From JABFRZ01 sp964631945 (GTDB lineage Bacteria; Planctomycetota; UBA1135; GCA-002686595): a stretch of 64,000 nucleotides of DNA. Made by a program: the position numbers and the translations under genes. Where the stretch lies: the NCBI GenBank assembly GCA_964631945.1, contig CAZWAY010000017.1, positions 23,539 through 87,538 of the forward strand, read 5' to 3'. Positions 8,095-16,676 of the stretch are shown here, one piece after another. A model generated the notes under the pieces. It had not been told where the DNA came from. It did no database searches and was given only the letters and a program-made list of their open reading frames with translations. Each line of letters starts with the position of its first letter. Positions within the stretch are counted from its first letter, which is position 1.

Positions 8095-9771
8095 GTGAGC
8101 GAGTCCAGCAAGGGGCGCCGTCTGCTCGGGCAGATCCTGAAGGCGCGCGGGGTCGTGCGCGAGGCCCAGATCCAGGAGGCGCTGTCGGAACAGCGCAAGC
8201 ACGGCGGCCTGATCGGCCAGCACCTGGTGAGCCTCGGACACTGCCAGGCCGGCGACGTGGCCGCGGCCCTGGCCGAGCAGGCCGGGCTGGTGGCGATCGA
8301 CCTGACGCGCGTGCAGCCCTCCAAGGAGGCGCTCTCCAAGGTCGACGCCTCGACCGCGCACGCCTACTGCGTGCTGCCGCTCGAGCTCGCCGGCGGACAC
8401 CTCAAGGTGGCCATCGCCGACCCGCTCAACACGGCCGTGCTCGAGGACCTGGCCTTCCAGACCGGGCTCGTGATCGACGGCGCGGTGGCCGACCAGGACG
8501 CGCTGCGCGCCAAGGTCAAGGAGTTCTACGGCGAGGAGGGCACGATCCGCGACGCGATCGCGGCGGCCGCGGCGGTGGCCGGCAACGACCCCGAGAAGGC
8601 CGCCCAGAGCGCGCCGGTCGTGCGTCTGCTCAACTCGATCCTGCACCGCGCCATCGCCGACCGCGCCAGCGACGTGCACTTCGAGGTCTTCCCCAAGGAG
8701 CTGCGCGTGCGCTACCGCGTGGACGGCGCGCTGTACGAGATCGACGCTCCGCCGGTGCACCTGGCGGCGCCGCTGCTGGCGCGCATCAAGGTCATGAGCG
8801 ACCTGGACATCGCCGAGACCAAGATGCCCCAGGACGGCCGCATCGCGCTCTCGATCGACGGCCGCCCGGTCGACCTGCGCGTGGCCACGCTGCCGGGCAT
8901 CGGCGGCGAGGGCTGCGTGCTGCGCGTGCTCGATCGCTCGGCCGTGAGCCTGGACCTGGTCGCGCTCGGGCTGGGAGCCGAGGACATCCAGACCCTGGCC
9001 GAGCTGACGCAGCTGCCGCACGGGATCGTGCTGGTCACCGGGCCGACGGGTTCGGGCAAGACCACCACGCTCTACGCCATGCTCAACCAGGCCAACGACG
9101 CGTCCATCAAGATCATCACGGTCGAGGACCCGGTCGAGTACGACATCGACGGCATCGTGCAGGTGCCGATCAACGAGGAGATCGGCGTCACCTACCCCAA
9201 GGTGCTGCGCACGGTGCTGCGCCAGGATCCCGACAAGATCCTGGTGGGCGAGGTGCGCGATGCGGAGACCGCCCAGGTGGCGGTGGAGGCCAGCCTGACG
9301 GGCCACACGGTCTTCGCCACGGTGCACACCAACGACGCGCCCAGCGCGATCACGCGCCTGGTGGACCTCGGGCTCGAGCCGTTCCTGATCACGGCCACGC
9401 TGGAGGCGATCGTGGCCCAGCGCCTGGTGCGGCGCGTGTGCTCGGCCTGCCGGACCTCCTATCAGGCCGACGACGAGCTCCTGCGCGAGCTCGGCAGCGA
9501 GGCCGAGGCCCTGCGCGGCGCCACCCTGCACTACGGCAAGGGCTGCGAGCAGTGCTTCCACACCGGCTACCGTGGACGCACGGCGATCTGCGAGATCATG
9601 CGCGTGGACGCCAACCTGCGGCGCGGCATCCTCGAGCGCGCCTCGACCGCCGAGATCCGCGCGCGCGCACGCCAGGCCGGCATGCGCACGCTGCGCGAAT
9701 CCGGCCTGCGGGCCGTGCTGGACGGCGTCACGACGCTCGAGGAAGTGCGGCGCGAGACGATGCTGTCGTGA
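8095..9771 (+). CDS. Type II secretion/type IV pilus assembly ATPase (GspE/PilB family), copy 2
   Basis: 558 residues from GTG 8095. Same architecture as the copy at 5324: N-terminal MshEN-like domain (LLGQILKARGVVREAQIQEAL; ALAEQAGLVAIDLTRVQPS), then the ATPase domain with Walker A (GPTGSGKTT from about residue 316), Asp box (VEDPVEYDIDGIVQVPINEEIG), Walker B-like ILVGEVRDAETAQ and His box (TGHTVFATVHTNDAPSAITR). It ends in the zinc motif CSACRTSY ... GCEQCFHTGYRGR. The protein is clearly paralogous to copy 1 but diverged, with an unusual alanine-rich insert (DAIAAAAAVAGNDPEKAAQS) before the ATPase core. It is followed 65 bp later by pilC, so it is the likelier PilB partner for that platform protein. 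Confidence 0.93.
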   Translation: MSESSKGRRLLGQILKARGVVREAQIQEALSEQRKHGGLIGQHLVSLGHCQAGDVAAALAEQAGLVAIDLTRVQPSKEALSKVDASTAHAYCVLPLELAGGHLKVAIADPLNTAVLEDLAFQTGLVIDGAVADQDALRAKVKEFYGEEGTIRDAIAAAAAVAGNDPEKAAQSAPVVRLLNSILHRAIADRASDVHFEVFPKELRVRYRVDGALYEIDAPPVHLAAPLLARIKVMSDLDIAETKMPQDGRIALSIDGRPVDLRVATLPGIGGEGCVLRVLDRSAVSLDLVALGLGAEDIQTLAELTQLPHGIVLVTGPTGSGKTTTLYAMLNQANDASIKIITVEDPVEYDIDGIVQVPINEEIGVTYPKVLRTVLRQDPDKILVGEVRDAETAQVAVEASLTGHTVFATVHTNDAPSAITRLVDLGLEPFLITATLEAIVAQRLVRRVCSACRTSYQADDELLRELGSEAEALRGATLHYGKGCEQCFHTGYRGRTAICEIMRVDANLRRGILERASTAEIRARARQAGMRTLRESGLRAVLDGVTTLEEVRRETMLS

Positions 9772-9836
9772 GCGCCCAGGGCCGACTCCCGGACGGTGCA
9801 ATCGGGCCTGGTCCTCGCTAGGCTCGCCCGCGCTGC

Positions 9837-10973
9837 ATGGCCAAGAAACTCCAGCGTCGTGTGGTCCGGCGCGACTCCGAGGCGGGCCCCGCGGCCGCCG
9901 CGCCGGCCGTCGCGCGCCCCAGGGGGCGACGGGTCGCGGCCCAGGCCGTGACCGAGTTCACGGTGCAGCTGGCGACGCTCTCTTCCTCGGGCATCCCGAT
10001 GGTGCGCGCGCTCACGATCCTCGAGGGCCAGGCCCGGCCGGGGCCCTTCAAGGACGTTCTCGGCGACCTGGTCGAGGACGTGAGCTCGGGCACGCCCCTG
10101 TCGGAGTCCATGGAGAAGCACGGGCGCGCCTTCGACCCGCTGTACTCGGCCATGGTGCGCGCCGGCGAGGCGGGCGGCGTGCTCGACAAGGTGCTCGAGC
10201 GCCTGGCGACCTACCGCGAGCGCGCCGCCGCGCTGCGCTCCAAGGTGGTCAACGCGCTGATCTACCCGATGGTGATCGTGTTCGTGGCCGTGGTCGTGAT
10301 CTCGGCCGTGATCGTGTGGGTCATCCCGCGCTTCCGTCAGATCTTCGATTCCTTCGGGGTCGAGCTGCCGCGCCTGACGCAAATGCTGCTCGACGTCTCC
10401 TCGTTCTCGGTGAGCTACTGGTACCTGGTCTTCGGCCTGCCGCTGGCCCTGACCTTCCTGCACTTCTTCCTGATGGGGCGCCCGGGGGGCTACCGCTACC
10501 GCATGCACGGCCTGATGCTGCGCATCCCGCTGCTGGGCACGATCCTGCTGCAGTCGCTGACGGCCGCGTTCGCGCGCACCTTCGGCACGCTGCTGCAGGC
10601 CGGAGTGCCGCACCTGGATGCGCTCGGGATCGTGCGCGACACGAGTGGCAACGACGTGCTGTCCGAATCGGTCGAGACCATCCGGCGCACGGTGCGCGAG
10701 GGCGAGGTCATCTCGCGTCCGATGGCGGAGACCGGCGTGTTCGACGACCTGGTCTGCAACATGGTCGACGTGGGCGAGCAGACCGGCGAGCTCGACCGCA
10801 TGCTGCTGCGCGTGGCCGACGCCTACGAGAACCAGGTCACGCGCCGCATCGACGCCTTCTTCAAGGTGCTCGAGCCCGCGCTGCTGATCGTCATGGCCGT
10901 GTTCGTCGGCCTGATCGTGATGGCCCTGTTCCTGCCGCTCATGAAGATCATGAGCACGCTGAACCAGCCGTGA
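9837..10973 (+). CDS. pilC: Type II secretion system F / pilus assembly platform protein (GspF/PilC family)
   Basis: 378 residues from ATG 9837. Inner-membrane platform protein that couples the PilB/PilT ATPases to pilin polymerisation. Two T2SSF repeats are visible. The first (about 40-165) has LATLSSSGIPMVRALTILEGQ and MVRAGEAGGVLDKVLERLATY, then a membrane segment (VIVFVAVVVISAVIVWVIPRF). The second (about 245-370) has FARTFGTLLQAGVPHLDAL and MVDVGEQTGELDRMLLRVADAYE, then a final membrane helix (LLIVMAVFVGLIVMALFLPLMKIM). The N-terminus is basic. The stop codon overlaps the GTG of the histidine kinase gene that follows, so the kinase is translationally coupled to the pilus block. Confidence 0.94.
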   Translation: MAKKLQRRVVRRDSEAGPAAAAPAVARPRGRRVAAQAVTEFTVQLATLSSSGIPMVRALTILEGQARPGPFKDVLGDLVEDVSSGTPLSESMEKHGRAFDPLYSAMVRAGEAGGVLDKVLERLATYRERAAALRSKVVNALIYPMVIVFVAVVVISAVIVWVIPRFRQIFDSFGVELPRLTQMLLDVSSFSVSYWYLVFGLPLALTFLHFFLMGRPGGYRYRMHGLMLRIPLLGTILLQSLTAAFARTFGTLLQAGVPHLDALGIVRDTSGNDVLSESVETIRRTVREGEVISRPMAETGVFDDLVCNMVDVGEQTGELDRMLLRVADAYENQVTRRIDAFFKVLEPALLIVMAVFVGLIVMALFLPLMKIMSTLNQP

Positions 10974-12484
10974 GGCACACGCTGCGCTTCCGCGCGCTGC
11001 TGCTGGTGTTCGTGTTCAACTCCGCCGTGTTCGCCGCGCTGGGCGTGGTGCTGGCGCGCAACCAGGCGGCCGAGAACCGGCGGCGCGAGGAGGACTGGAC
11101 CGAGGGTCTGGTGGCCACCATCCAGAGCACGATCGCGCCCGAGGGACTCAAGGTCGCGAGCATCCTGCGCTGGCCCTCGTGGCGCTTCATCGGTGACGCG
11201 ATCCTGGTCGACGACAACCTGCAGGTCTCGCCGCTCACCGGCGCGATCCGCGCCGCCGGGATCGACCTGAATCCGGTCGGCCTGGCCACGCGCGCGGCCG
11301 GGTTCCCGCGCGACCTGGCGCTGCGCGCGATCCACGCCGCGATGCAGCGCGGCGAATCCGTCTCGGCCCTGGGCGGGCGCGCGCTGCCGATCCGCGTCAA
11401 GCAGGAGCTGTGGGGCGGCCTGTGGTTCCGCAGCAAGCGCAGCCAGGCCGTAGACTACCGCGCGGTGCTGGGCGACGTCCTGCCGTGGTTCGCGCTGTCG
11501 ACCGTGCTGCTCACCGGCGCGACCTACCTGGCGCTGCGGCGGCTGGTGCTCGATCCGGTCGCGCAGCTGGCCGAGGGCGCGCGCCGCATGCACTCGGGCG
11601 ACTTCGGCGTGCGCCTGGCGGTACCGACGCGGCGCGACGAGCTGGCCGACCTGGTGCGCTCGTTCAACGAGATGAGCAGCACCGTGCAGAGCTTCAACGC
11701 GCGCCTGTCGGAGGAGGTGCGCATCGCCACCGAGAAGGCGCGCGCGGCCGAGGCCGCCGCCATGCGCGAGCGCCGGCTGGCGGCCATGGGCGAGCTGGCG
11801 GCGGGCATCGCGCACGAGATCAACAATCCGCTGGGCGGCCTGCAGAACGCGGTCGAGGACCTGCGCCGGCCGGAGCTGCCCGTGGCCCGCCGCGGGCAGT
11901 ACCTGGACCTGCTCGCGCGCGGGCTGGTGCGCATCGGCGAGACCGTCAATCGCCTGCGGCGCTTCACGCCCCGCGAGGCGCCCTTCGAGTGGCTCGAGCT
12001 GGCGGCCGTGACCGAGGACGCGCTCGAACTCGTGCGGCACCGCGCGGAACGCCTGGGGATCGCGCTGGCCTTCGAGCGCGACGAGGGCGTCCCGCCCGTG
12101 CGCGGCCTGCGCAACGAGGTCGGCCAGGCCGTGCTCAATCTGCTGGTCAACGCGCTCGACTCCCTCGAACAAGGCGGCACGCGCGATCCGCGCGGGGCGC
12201 GCATCGAGCTCGAGCTGCGGCACACGAGCGCCGGCGTGGCCCTGTCCGTGCGCGACAACGGGCCGGGGGTCGAGCCCGCGCTGCTGGACAAGATCGGCGA
12301 CCTGTTCTTCACCACCAAGGAGGTCGGACGCGGCAGCGGGCTCGGACTGGCGCTGGTGCACAGCTCGATGCAGCGCCAGGGCGCCCGCCTGCGCCTCAGC
12401 AGCGAGCAGGGCCGCTACTTCCGCGCCGAGCTGTTCTTCCCGCACGCTGGCGGCGAGCCGGTGACGAGCGAGGTGCAGCCGTGA
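10970..12484 (+). CDS. Membrane sensor histidine kinase with HAMP domain (NtrB/ZraS-like)
   Basis: 504 residues from GTG 10970, overlapping the pilC stop by 4 bp. An N-terminal membrane helix (ALLLVFVFNSAVFAALGVVLA), a periplasmic region of about 140 residues and a second helix (FALSTVLLTGATYLALRRLV) lead into a HAMP linker (DPVAQLAEGARRMHSGDFGVRL). A coiled coil and the HisKA phosphoacceptor follow (ELAAGIAHEINNPLGGL, His 282). The HATPase domain shows the N box (NEVGQAVLNLLVNALDSL), G1 (VRDNGPGVEP) and G2 (GRGSGLGLALVHSSMQ). The H-box HEINNPL is typical of the NtrB/PilS-like class. No response regulator is adjacent; the partner may be a sigma54 activator elsewhere. Operon position suggests control of pilus or envelope genes, which is inference. 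Confidence 0.92.
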   Translation: MRHTLRFRALLLVFVFNSAVFAALGVVLARNQAAENRRREEDWTEGLVATIQSTIAPEGLKVASILRWPSWRFIGDAILVDDNLQVSPLTGAIRAAGIDLNPVGLATRAAGFPRDLALRAIHAAMQRGESVSALGGRALPIRVKQELWGGLWFRSKRSQAVDYRAVLGDVLPWFALSTVLLTGATYLALRRLVLDPVAQLAEGARRMHSGDFGVRLAVPTRRDELADLVRSFNEMSSTVQSFNARLSEEVRIATEKARAAEAAAMRERRLAAMGELAAGIAHEINNPLGGLQNAVEDLRRPELPVARRGQYLDLLARGLVRIGETVNRLRRFTPREAPFEWLELAAVTEDALELVRHRAERLGIALAFERDEGVPPVRGLRNEVGQAVLNLLVNALDSLEQGGTRDPRGARIELELRHTSAGVALSVRDNGPGVEPALLDKIGDLFFTTKEVGRGSGLGLALVHSSMQRQGARLRLSSEQGRYFRAELFFPHAGGEPVTSEVQP

Positions 12485-13719
12485 CCCAGACGGGCTGGCT
12501 GGCCTTCCTCGCGGGACTCCTGGCCTGCTCGGCCTTCTTCAGCGCCTCGGAGGCGGCCCTGTTCGCGCTGACGCCGGCCGAGCGCAAGTCGGCCTCGCGT
12601 TCCACCGTCGAGCTCCTGTCGGAGCCGCGTGCGCTGCTGGCCACCATCCTGCTCGCCAACCTGGTGGTGAATACGCTGTACTTCGCCTTCGCGAGCCGGC
12701 TCCTGCCCGAGGCCCAGGGCTGGCACGGGCTCGCGCTCGGCCTGGGGGTGTTGATCGGGCTGCTGCTCTTGGGCGAGATCCTGCCCAAGATCCTGGCCCT
12801 GCGCACGCGGCGGGTCATGGCGCACCTCGCCGCGCCGCCCCTGCGCGTGGTGGTGCTGGTGCTCGGGCCCCTGACGCGCCCGCTGCTGTTCGTGCTGGAG
12901 GCCGTGCACCGTGGATTCTCGAGCTGGATCCGGCCCGAGGGTGGCATCACGCCCGAGGTCCTGGCGCGCGTGCTCGAGCGCGGCGCGGCCGAGGGTGCGC
13001 TGCACGAGCGCGAGGCCGACCTCCTGTCGGGCGTGCTGGAGCTCGAGGACATCCGCGTGCGCGAGATCATGCGCCCGCGCGTCGACACGCTGTTCCTGGA
13101 CGTCTCGGGTGAGGATCGCGAGCGCGTCACGCGCGCGGCCCTGGCCGCACGCCTCTCGTGGTTGCCGATCATCGACGGCGAGCCGGACCACGTGGTCGGG
13201 CGCGTGAACCTGCGCGAGCTCGTGCGGCATCCCGAGCGCTCGATCCGGGTCCTGGCCATGCCGGTCCGCTTCGTGCCCGAGGTCGCCAGCGCGCTCGACC
13301 TCCTGCGTGCGCTGCGCGCGGACAACGCCTCGGAAGCGGTGGTGGTGGACGAGTACGGCGGCACGGCCGGCGTGGTCACCGCCGAGCACGCCTTCGAGCA
13401 CGTCCTGGGCGACCTGCGGGTCGAGGGCGAGGAGCAGGCGCCCGCGGTCGTGCCGCTCGGCGACGGACGCTTCCGCGTCCCGGGTTCGCTGCCGATCCGC
13501 GAGTGGAACGAGGCCTTCGGCCTGGACGTCGTGCCACGCGAGTTCGAGACCGTGGGCGGCTTCGTGACCGCGCTGCTCGGGCGCATCCCGCGCGCCGGCG
13601 ACCAGGCGCGCGTGGGCGCGCTGGAACTCGAGGTGCACGAGGTGCGCCGCCGGCGCGTCCTGACCGTCGACCTGGGCGTGCGCGCGGCCATCGCGCCGGG
13701 AGTGGGCCGGATCCCATGA
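12481..13719 (+). CDS. CNNM/CorC-type transporter protein (DUF21-CBS-CorC_HlyC), copy 1
   Basis: 412 residues from GTG 12481, overlapping the kinase stop by 4 bp. The N-terminal DUF21 membrane domain (about 1-140) begins with the family signature FFSASEAALFALTPAER and has further helices (LLATILLANLVVNTLYFAFASRL; LGVLIGLLLLGEILPKILALR). A CBS pair (MRPRVDTLFLDVSGEDRE ... LRADNASEAVVVDEYGGTAGVVT) and a C-terminal CorC_HlyC domain (GRFRVPGSLPIREWNEAFG ... EFETVGGFVTALLGRIPRAGD) follow. Relatives are linked to Mg2+/Co2+ export or tolerance. The next gene is a shorter paralogue overlapping by 4 bp, so the two probably form a pair or heteromer. The substrate is not determinable from sequence. Confidence 0.9.
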   Translation: MTQTGWLAFLAGLLACSAFFSASEAALFALTPAERKSASRSTVELLSEPRALLATILLANLVVNTLYFAFASRLLPEAQGWHGLALGLGVLIGLLLLGEILPKILALRTRRVMAHLAAPPLRVVVLVLGPLTRPLLFVLEAVHRGFSSWIRPEGGITPEVLARVLERGAAEGALHEREADLLSGVLELEDIRVREIMRPRVDTLFLDVSGEDRERVTRAALAARLSWLPIIDGEPDHVVGRVNLRELVRHPERSIRVLAMPVRFVPEVASALDLLRALRADNASEAVVVDEYGGTAGVVTAEHAFEHVLGDLRVEGEEQAPAVVPLGDGRFRVPGSLPIREWNEAFGLDVVPREFETVGGFVTALLGRIPRAGDQARVGALELEVHEVRRRRVLTVDLGVRAAIAPGVGRIP

Positions 13720-14738
13720 GCCCGCTCTTCGGAATCCTCAGCGGCATCGGCCTGTTGATCTTCTCGGCCATCTTCTCGGGCGCGGAGACCGGGGTGTACT
13801 CGGTCTCGCGCGTGCGCCTCGAGGCCGAGGCCGCCCAGGGGCGGCGCCCCGCACGCCAGCTCTCCCGGCTCATACGCGACGACGCCAGGCTCCTGATCAC
13901 GCTCCTGATCGGGAACAACCTGGCGCTCGAGCTGCTGACCAACATGACCCAGGCCACGGTCGAGCGCTCGCGCATGCCGCCCTACACGCACGAGCTGGTG
14001 GTCTCGCTGCTGCTGACGCCGCTCGTGTTCCTGTTCGGCGAGCTGATCCCGAAGGACCTCTTCCGCCGCCGGCCGCACTCGTTGCTGACGCTGGTGGCAC
14101 CCGTGATCGCGGTCTTCCGCTGGCTGGTGAGCCCGCTGGCCTGGCCCCTGGCGCTGCTCGCCACGGGCCTCGAGCGCCTGCTCGGGCTGCGCCAGGAGGA
14201 CTTCGCGCGCATCCTGCGGCGCGAGGAGATGGTCGAGCTCCTGGCCGAGGGCCGGCGCACCGGCGCGATCCCGCCCCAGGCCGAGGAACTCGCGCACAAC
14301 GTGCTCGTGCTGCGCCACACTCCGCTCGCGCGCGTGGCGCTGCCGTGGGAGCGGGTCGAACGCGTGGACCTGGACCGCGGCGAGGCCGCGGCGCGCACGG
14401 CGGTGGCGGGCTCCGGCCTCACGCGCCTGCCGGCGCTGCGCACCGGGCCGGACGGGCAGAAGCGGGTCGTCGGTTACCTGCACCAGCTGGACGTGCTCGG
14501 CCTCGCCGAGGGGGAGGCGCTGGAGACGTGCCTGCGCCCCATCCTGGAGCTGCCGCCCGACCTGCCGCTCGACCGCGCCGTGACCCGCCTGCAGGGTGCC
14601 GGGCAGCGCCTGGCCATCGTCGGCGACCTACACCACCCGCGCGGGCTGGTGTCCCTGATGGATCTCCTGGCGACCCTCACGACTTCGGCACGCTTTGCGC
14701 AACCCGTGGCCACCGCTAGGATAGGGAGCGCACCATGA
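13716..14738 (+). CDS. CNNM/DUF21 membrane protein, copy 2 (lacks CorC_HlyC domain)
   Basis: 340 residues from ATG 13716 (ATGA overlap with the upstream paralogue). The DUF21 domain shows FSAIFSGAETGVYSVSRVRLEAEA, the conserved LLIGNNLALELLTNMTQATVE and LLTPLVFLFGELIPKDLFRRRPHSL. The cytoplasmic part has a CBS-like region (HTPLARVALPWERVERVDL ... GYLHQLDVLGLAEGEALETCL; AIVGDLHHPRGLVSLMDLLATL) but ends without the CorC_HlyC domain of its neighbour. This paired arrangement of one full-length and one short DUF21 protein is frequent in this phylum, as far as I recall. A likely promoter for the next gene lies inside its 3' end. Confidence 0.88.
   Translation: MSPLFGILSGIGLLIFSAIFSGAETGVYSVSRVRLEAEAAQGRRPARQLSRLIRDDARLLITLLIGNNLALELLTNMTQATVERSRMPPYTHELVVSLLLTPLVFLFGELIPKDLFRRRPHSLLTLVAPVIAVFRWLVSPLAWPLALLATGLERLLGLRQEDFARILRREEMVELLAEGRRTGAIPPQAEELAHNVLVLRHTPLARVALPWERVERVDLDRGEAAARTAVAGSGLTRLPALRTGPDGQKRVVGYLHQLDVLGLAEGEALETCLRPILELPPDLPLDRAVTRLQGAGQRLAIVGDLHHPRGLVSLMDLLATLTTSARFAQPVATARIGSAP
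14695..14722 (+). promoter_or_regulatory. Candidate sigma70-type promoter for the 14735 gene
   Basis: TTGCGC at 14695-14700 and TAGGAT at 14717-14722 are separated by 16 bp. They lie inside the last codons of the DUF21 gene and just before a purine-rich stretch (GGGAG) and the ATG at 14735. The same -10 style (TAGGCT/TAGGAT) recurs before dnaG. The leader would be very short, so transcription may start only a few bases before the ribosome-binding site. Visual call only. Confidence 0.4.
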
Positions 14739-15166
14739 AGGGACTCGAAGCGCGCACCGCCCCCGCCTGGATCCTCTGCGCCGGCCTGGCTCTGGTTTGC
14801 CTCGGGCTGGTGGCCGAGTCCCAGAGTCCGCCGCAGGGGCCGACGACCCCCAAGGCCACGGACTTCCTGCGCGTGACGCCGGGCTTCGGCACCTCCGATT
14901 CGAACGGCGCGATGATCGCGGTGACCGGCGTGGACGTGACCGGCGGCTCGCTGCTCTACCTGATCGACACGCAGAGCCGGCACCTCTCGGTCTACACCGC
15001 CCAGGGCGGCACCTCGAGCACCTCGAACCTCAAGTGGGTCGGAGGCCGCAACATCGACCTCGACCTGCAGGTCGACGGCTTCAACGACAAGTCCGAGATC
15101 TCCTACAAGGACCTGGCCAAGCGCTTCGCCGAGAGCGGCCCCGCGGCCACGTCCGACAAGCACTGA
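14735..15166 (+). CDS. Small exported/membrane-anchored protein of unknown function
   Basis: 143 residues from ATG 14735, overlapping the DUF21 stop (ATGA). One hydrophobic segment at about residues 10-28 (WILCAGLALVCLGLVAES) acts as signal or anchor. The remainder is a compact beta-rich domain (IAVTGVDVTGGSLLYLIDT, HLSVYTAQGG, LKWVGGRNIDLDLQVDGFND) with a charged C-terminus. The pattern MIAVTGVDVTGGSLLYLIDTQSRHLSVY suggests a small beta-propeller-blade or tachylectin-like sheet that tracks a value, but I cannot name a family. It sits between DUF21 proteins and a HTH-membrane protein, so an envelope role is a reasonable guess. Confidence 0.75.
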   Translation: MKGLEARTAPAWILCAGLALVCLGLVAESQSPPQGPTTPKATDFLRVTPGFGTSDSNGAMIAVTGVDVTGGSLLYLIDTQSRHLSVYTAQGGTSSTSNLKWVGGRNIDLDLQVDGFNDKSEISYKDLAKRFAESGPAATSDKH

Positions 15167-15191
15167 TCTTCCCCCTGACGGAGACCCGTCC

Positions 15192-15758
15192 GTGCCCGAG
15201 CAAGACTTCTTCAGCTTCGACGAGGCCCTCAACCAGCTCAACCTCAAGGAGGAGGAGCTGAAGCGCCTGGTGTCGGAGGGCGAGATCCGCGCCTTCCGCG
15301 AGGGCGACACCATGAAGCTGCGACGGGCCGACGTCGAGAGCCTGCGCAAGGAGCTGATGGGCGGCGAGGTCGTCGATCTGGGTGGAGCCGGCGAGGACCT
15401 GGTCTTCGAGGACGAGCTCCAGCTCGAGGAGACGGGCATGGCCACGGAGGAGATCTCCGACATGGACACGCTGCTCGAGGAGGACGTCGAGGACCTGGGC
15501 GAGGTGGCGCTCGAGGAGCTCCCGGACGACAGCGAGGAGGCCGGGGGCGACGAGGGTGCCCCGCTGGTCGCTCCGCTCCGGCGCAGCGCGGCCAGCACGG
15601 CCGCGGTCGAGCCCGACGAGGGCATGTTCGTGCGCGCGATGGCGCTGCTCACCGCGCTGGTCCTGGTGCTGGCGATCCCGGTCGTGATCGGGATGACCAA
15701 GGCCAGTCCGAGCTCGCTGGCCACCAGCCTGGCCGGGCTGTTCGGCGCCAAGAAGTAG
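15192..15758 (+). CDS. Excisionase-like HTH domain protein with C-terminal membrane anchor
   Basis: 188 residues from GTG 15192. Residues about 5-57 form a MerR/excisionase-like winged helix (FFSFDEALNQLNLKEEELKR ... REGDTMKLRRADVESLRKEL), the fold used for DNA or protein recognition. A very acidic, low-complexity middle (Glu/Asp/Leu repeats, about 58-135) links to one membrane helix near residues 147-170 (MALLTALVLVLAIPVVIGM). A HTH tethered to the membrane by an acidic linker is unusual; similar proteins are seen in planctomycetes. It could be a membrane-bound regulator or a scaffold reusing the fold. A hairpin follows the stop codon. Confidence 0.78.
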   Translation: MPEQDFFSFDEALNQLNLKEEELKRLVSEGEIRAFREGDTMKLRRADVESLRKELMGGEVVDLGGAGEDLVFEDELQLEETGMATEEISDMDTLLEEDVEDLGEVALEELPDDSEEAGGDEGAPLVAPLRRSAASTAAVEPDEGMFVRAMALLTALVLVLAIPVVIGMTKASPSSLATSLAGLFGAKK

Positions 15759-15774
15759 GGCTCCCGCGCGAGCC
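15759..15774 (+). terminator. Hairpin directly after the HTH-membrane gene
   Basis: A 5-bp GGCTC/GAGCC stem with a 6-nt loop starts right after the TAG stop. There is no T-run, so it may be a weak terminator or a processing/stability hairpin rather than a true intrinsic terminator. Confidence 0.3.
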
Positions 15775-15791
15775 TGGGCGCGAGTCCGCGC

Positions 15792-15820
15792 TTGCTCCGC
15801 GGGCCGCGCGTGGCTATCCA
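15792..15820 (+). promoter_or_regulatory. Candidate sigma70-type promoter for the OmpA-like gene
   Basis: TTGCTC at 15792-15797 and TATCCA at 15815-15820 with a 17-bp spacer, in the 146-bp gap before the OmpA-like lipoprotein. This gives a leader of about 75-80 nt. Visual call only. Confidence 0.4.
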
Positions 15821-15904
15821 TACGCCTTCGAGGCGGGGTTCCGCTCGCTTCGGGTTCCACCACACCGCTGCACCGCGCCCACAGACTCCGGAAGAGAACT
15901 CGGA

Positions 15905-16621
15905 ATGAAGATCGCGCTCCGCTCCACCCTGCTCCTCGGCACGCTCCTCCTCGCCAGCGCCTGCGTCGCGCAACAGCGCTACGACGAGGCGCTCGGCGAG
16001 GTGAAATACTTCCAGCGCCAGTACCAGGACCTGTCCTCGTTCCACGGCCAGCTCGAGGCCGAGAACGCGCGCCTGCGCGGCGAGCTGGAGCTCTACCAGG
16101 GCAAGCCGATCGAGTCGGCCGCCACCAAGGAGATCGACGAGCGCCTGGAGCGCCTGAAGAAGCTGACCGAGGCGATCGGCACCTCGGTCGGCGCCGCGCC
16201 CGGCGCGGTCGAGTTCGTGAACGTCGAGGGCGGCTACGGCCTGCGCGTCACGGACGAAGTGCTGTTCGACTCCGGCTCGGACGCGATCCTGCCGGCCGGC
16301 AAGGCGATCCTGCAGAAGGTCGCCCAGCAGATCGAGTCGCAGCCCTACCAGCGGGTGTGGGTGCGCGGGCACACGGACTCGGACCCGGTCAAGCGCCCCG
16401 GGACGGTCGAGCGCTTCCCGCACGGCAACCTGCAGCTCTCGGCCGCGCGCGCCGTCGAGGTGTCCGCGTTCCTGGCCGCCAACGGGCTGCAGGCGGACAA
16501 GCTGGTGGTGGCCGGCTTCGGTCCGGCCGAGCCGGTGGTGCCCAATCAAGGGGCCGAGAACAAGCGCCGCAACCGTCGGGTCGAGATCTTCGTCCTGGAC
16601 GGATCCGGCGCAGGGCGATAG
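15905..16621 (+). CDS. OmpA-family (Pal-like) peptidoglycan-binding lipoprotein
   Basis: 238 residues from ATG 15905. A signal peptide with lipobox LASAC (Cys about 20) predicts an outer-membrane lipoprotein. Residues 25-75 are likely coiled coil (RYDEALGEVKYFQRQYQDLS ... LEAENARLRGELELYQG). The C-terminal OmpA domain (about 100-235) has the peptidoglycan-binding pattern: VLFDSGSDAILPAG, VRGHTDSDPVK, NLQLSAARAVEVSAFLAANG, VAGFGPAEPVVPN and NKRRNRRVEIFVL, with the conserved Asp and Arg residues. It probably tethers the outer membrane to the cell wall. It is separated from upstream genes by a likely promoter and followed 55 bp later by the SUMF1-like lipoprotein. Confidence 0.92.
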   Translation: MKIALRSTLLLGTLLLASACVAQQRYDEALGEVKYFQRQYQDLSSFHGQLEAENARLRGELELYQGKPIESAATKEIDERLERLKKLTEAIGTSVGAAPGAVEFVNVEGGYGLRVTDEVLFDSGSDAILPAGKAILQKVAQQIESQPYQRVWVRGHTDSDPVKRPGTVERFPHGNLQLSAARAVEVSAFLAANGLQADKLVVAGFGPAEPVVPNQGAENKRRNRRVEIFVLDGSGAGR

Positions 16622-16676
16622 CGGGACGGTCCGCCGCTCCGGAGCGCGCTCCCCGCGGCCTGCTCGCGCGCGCGGC

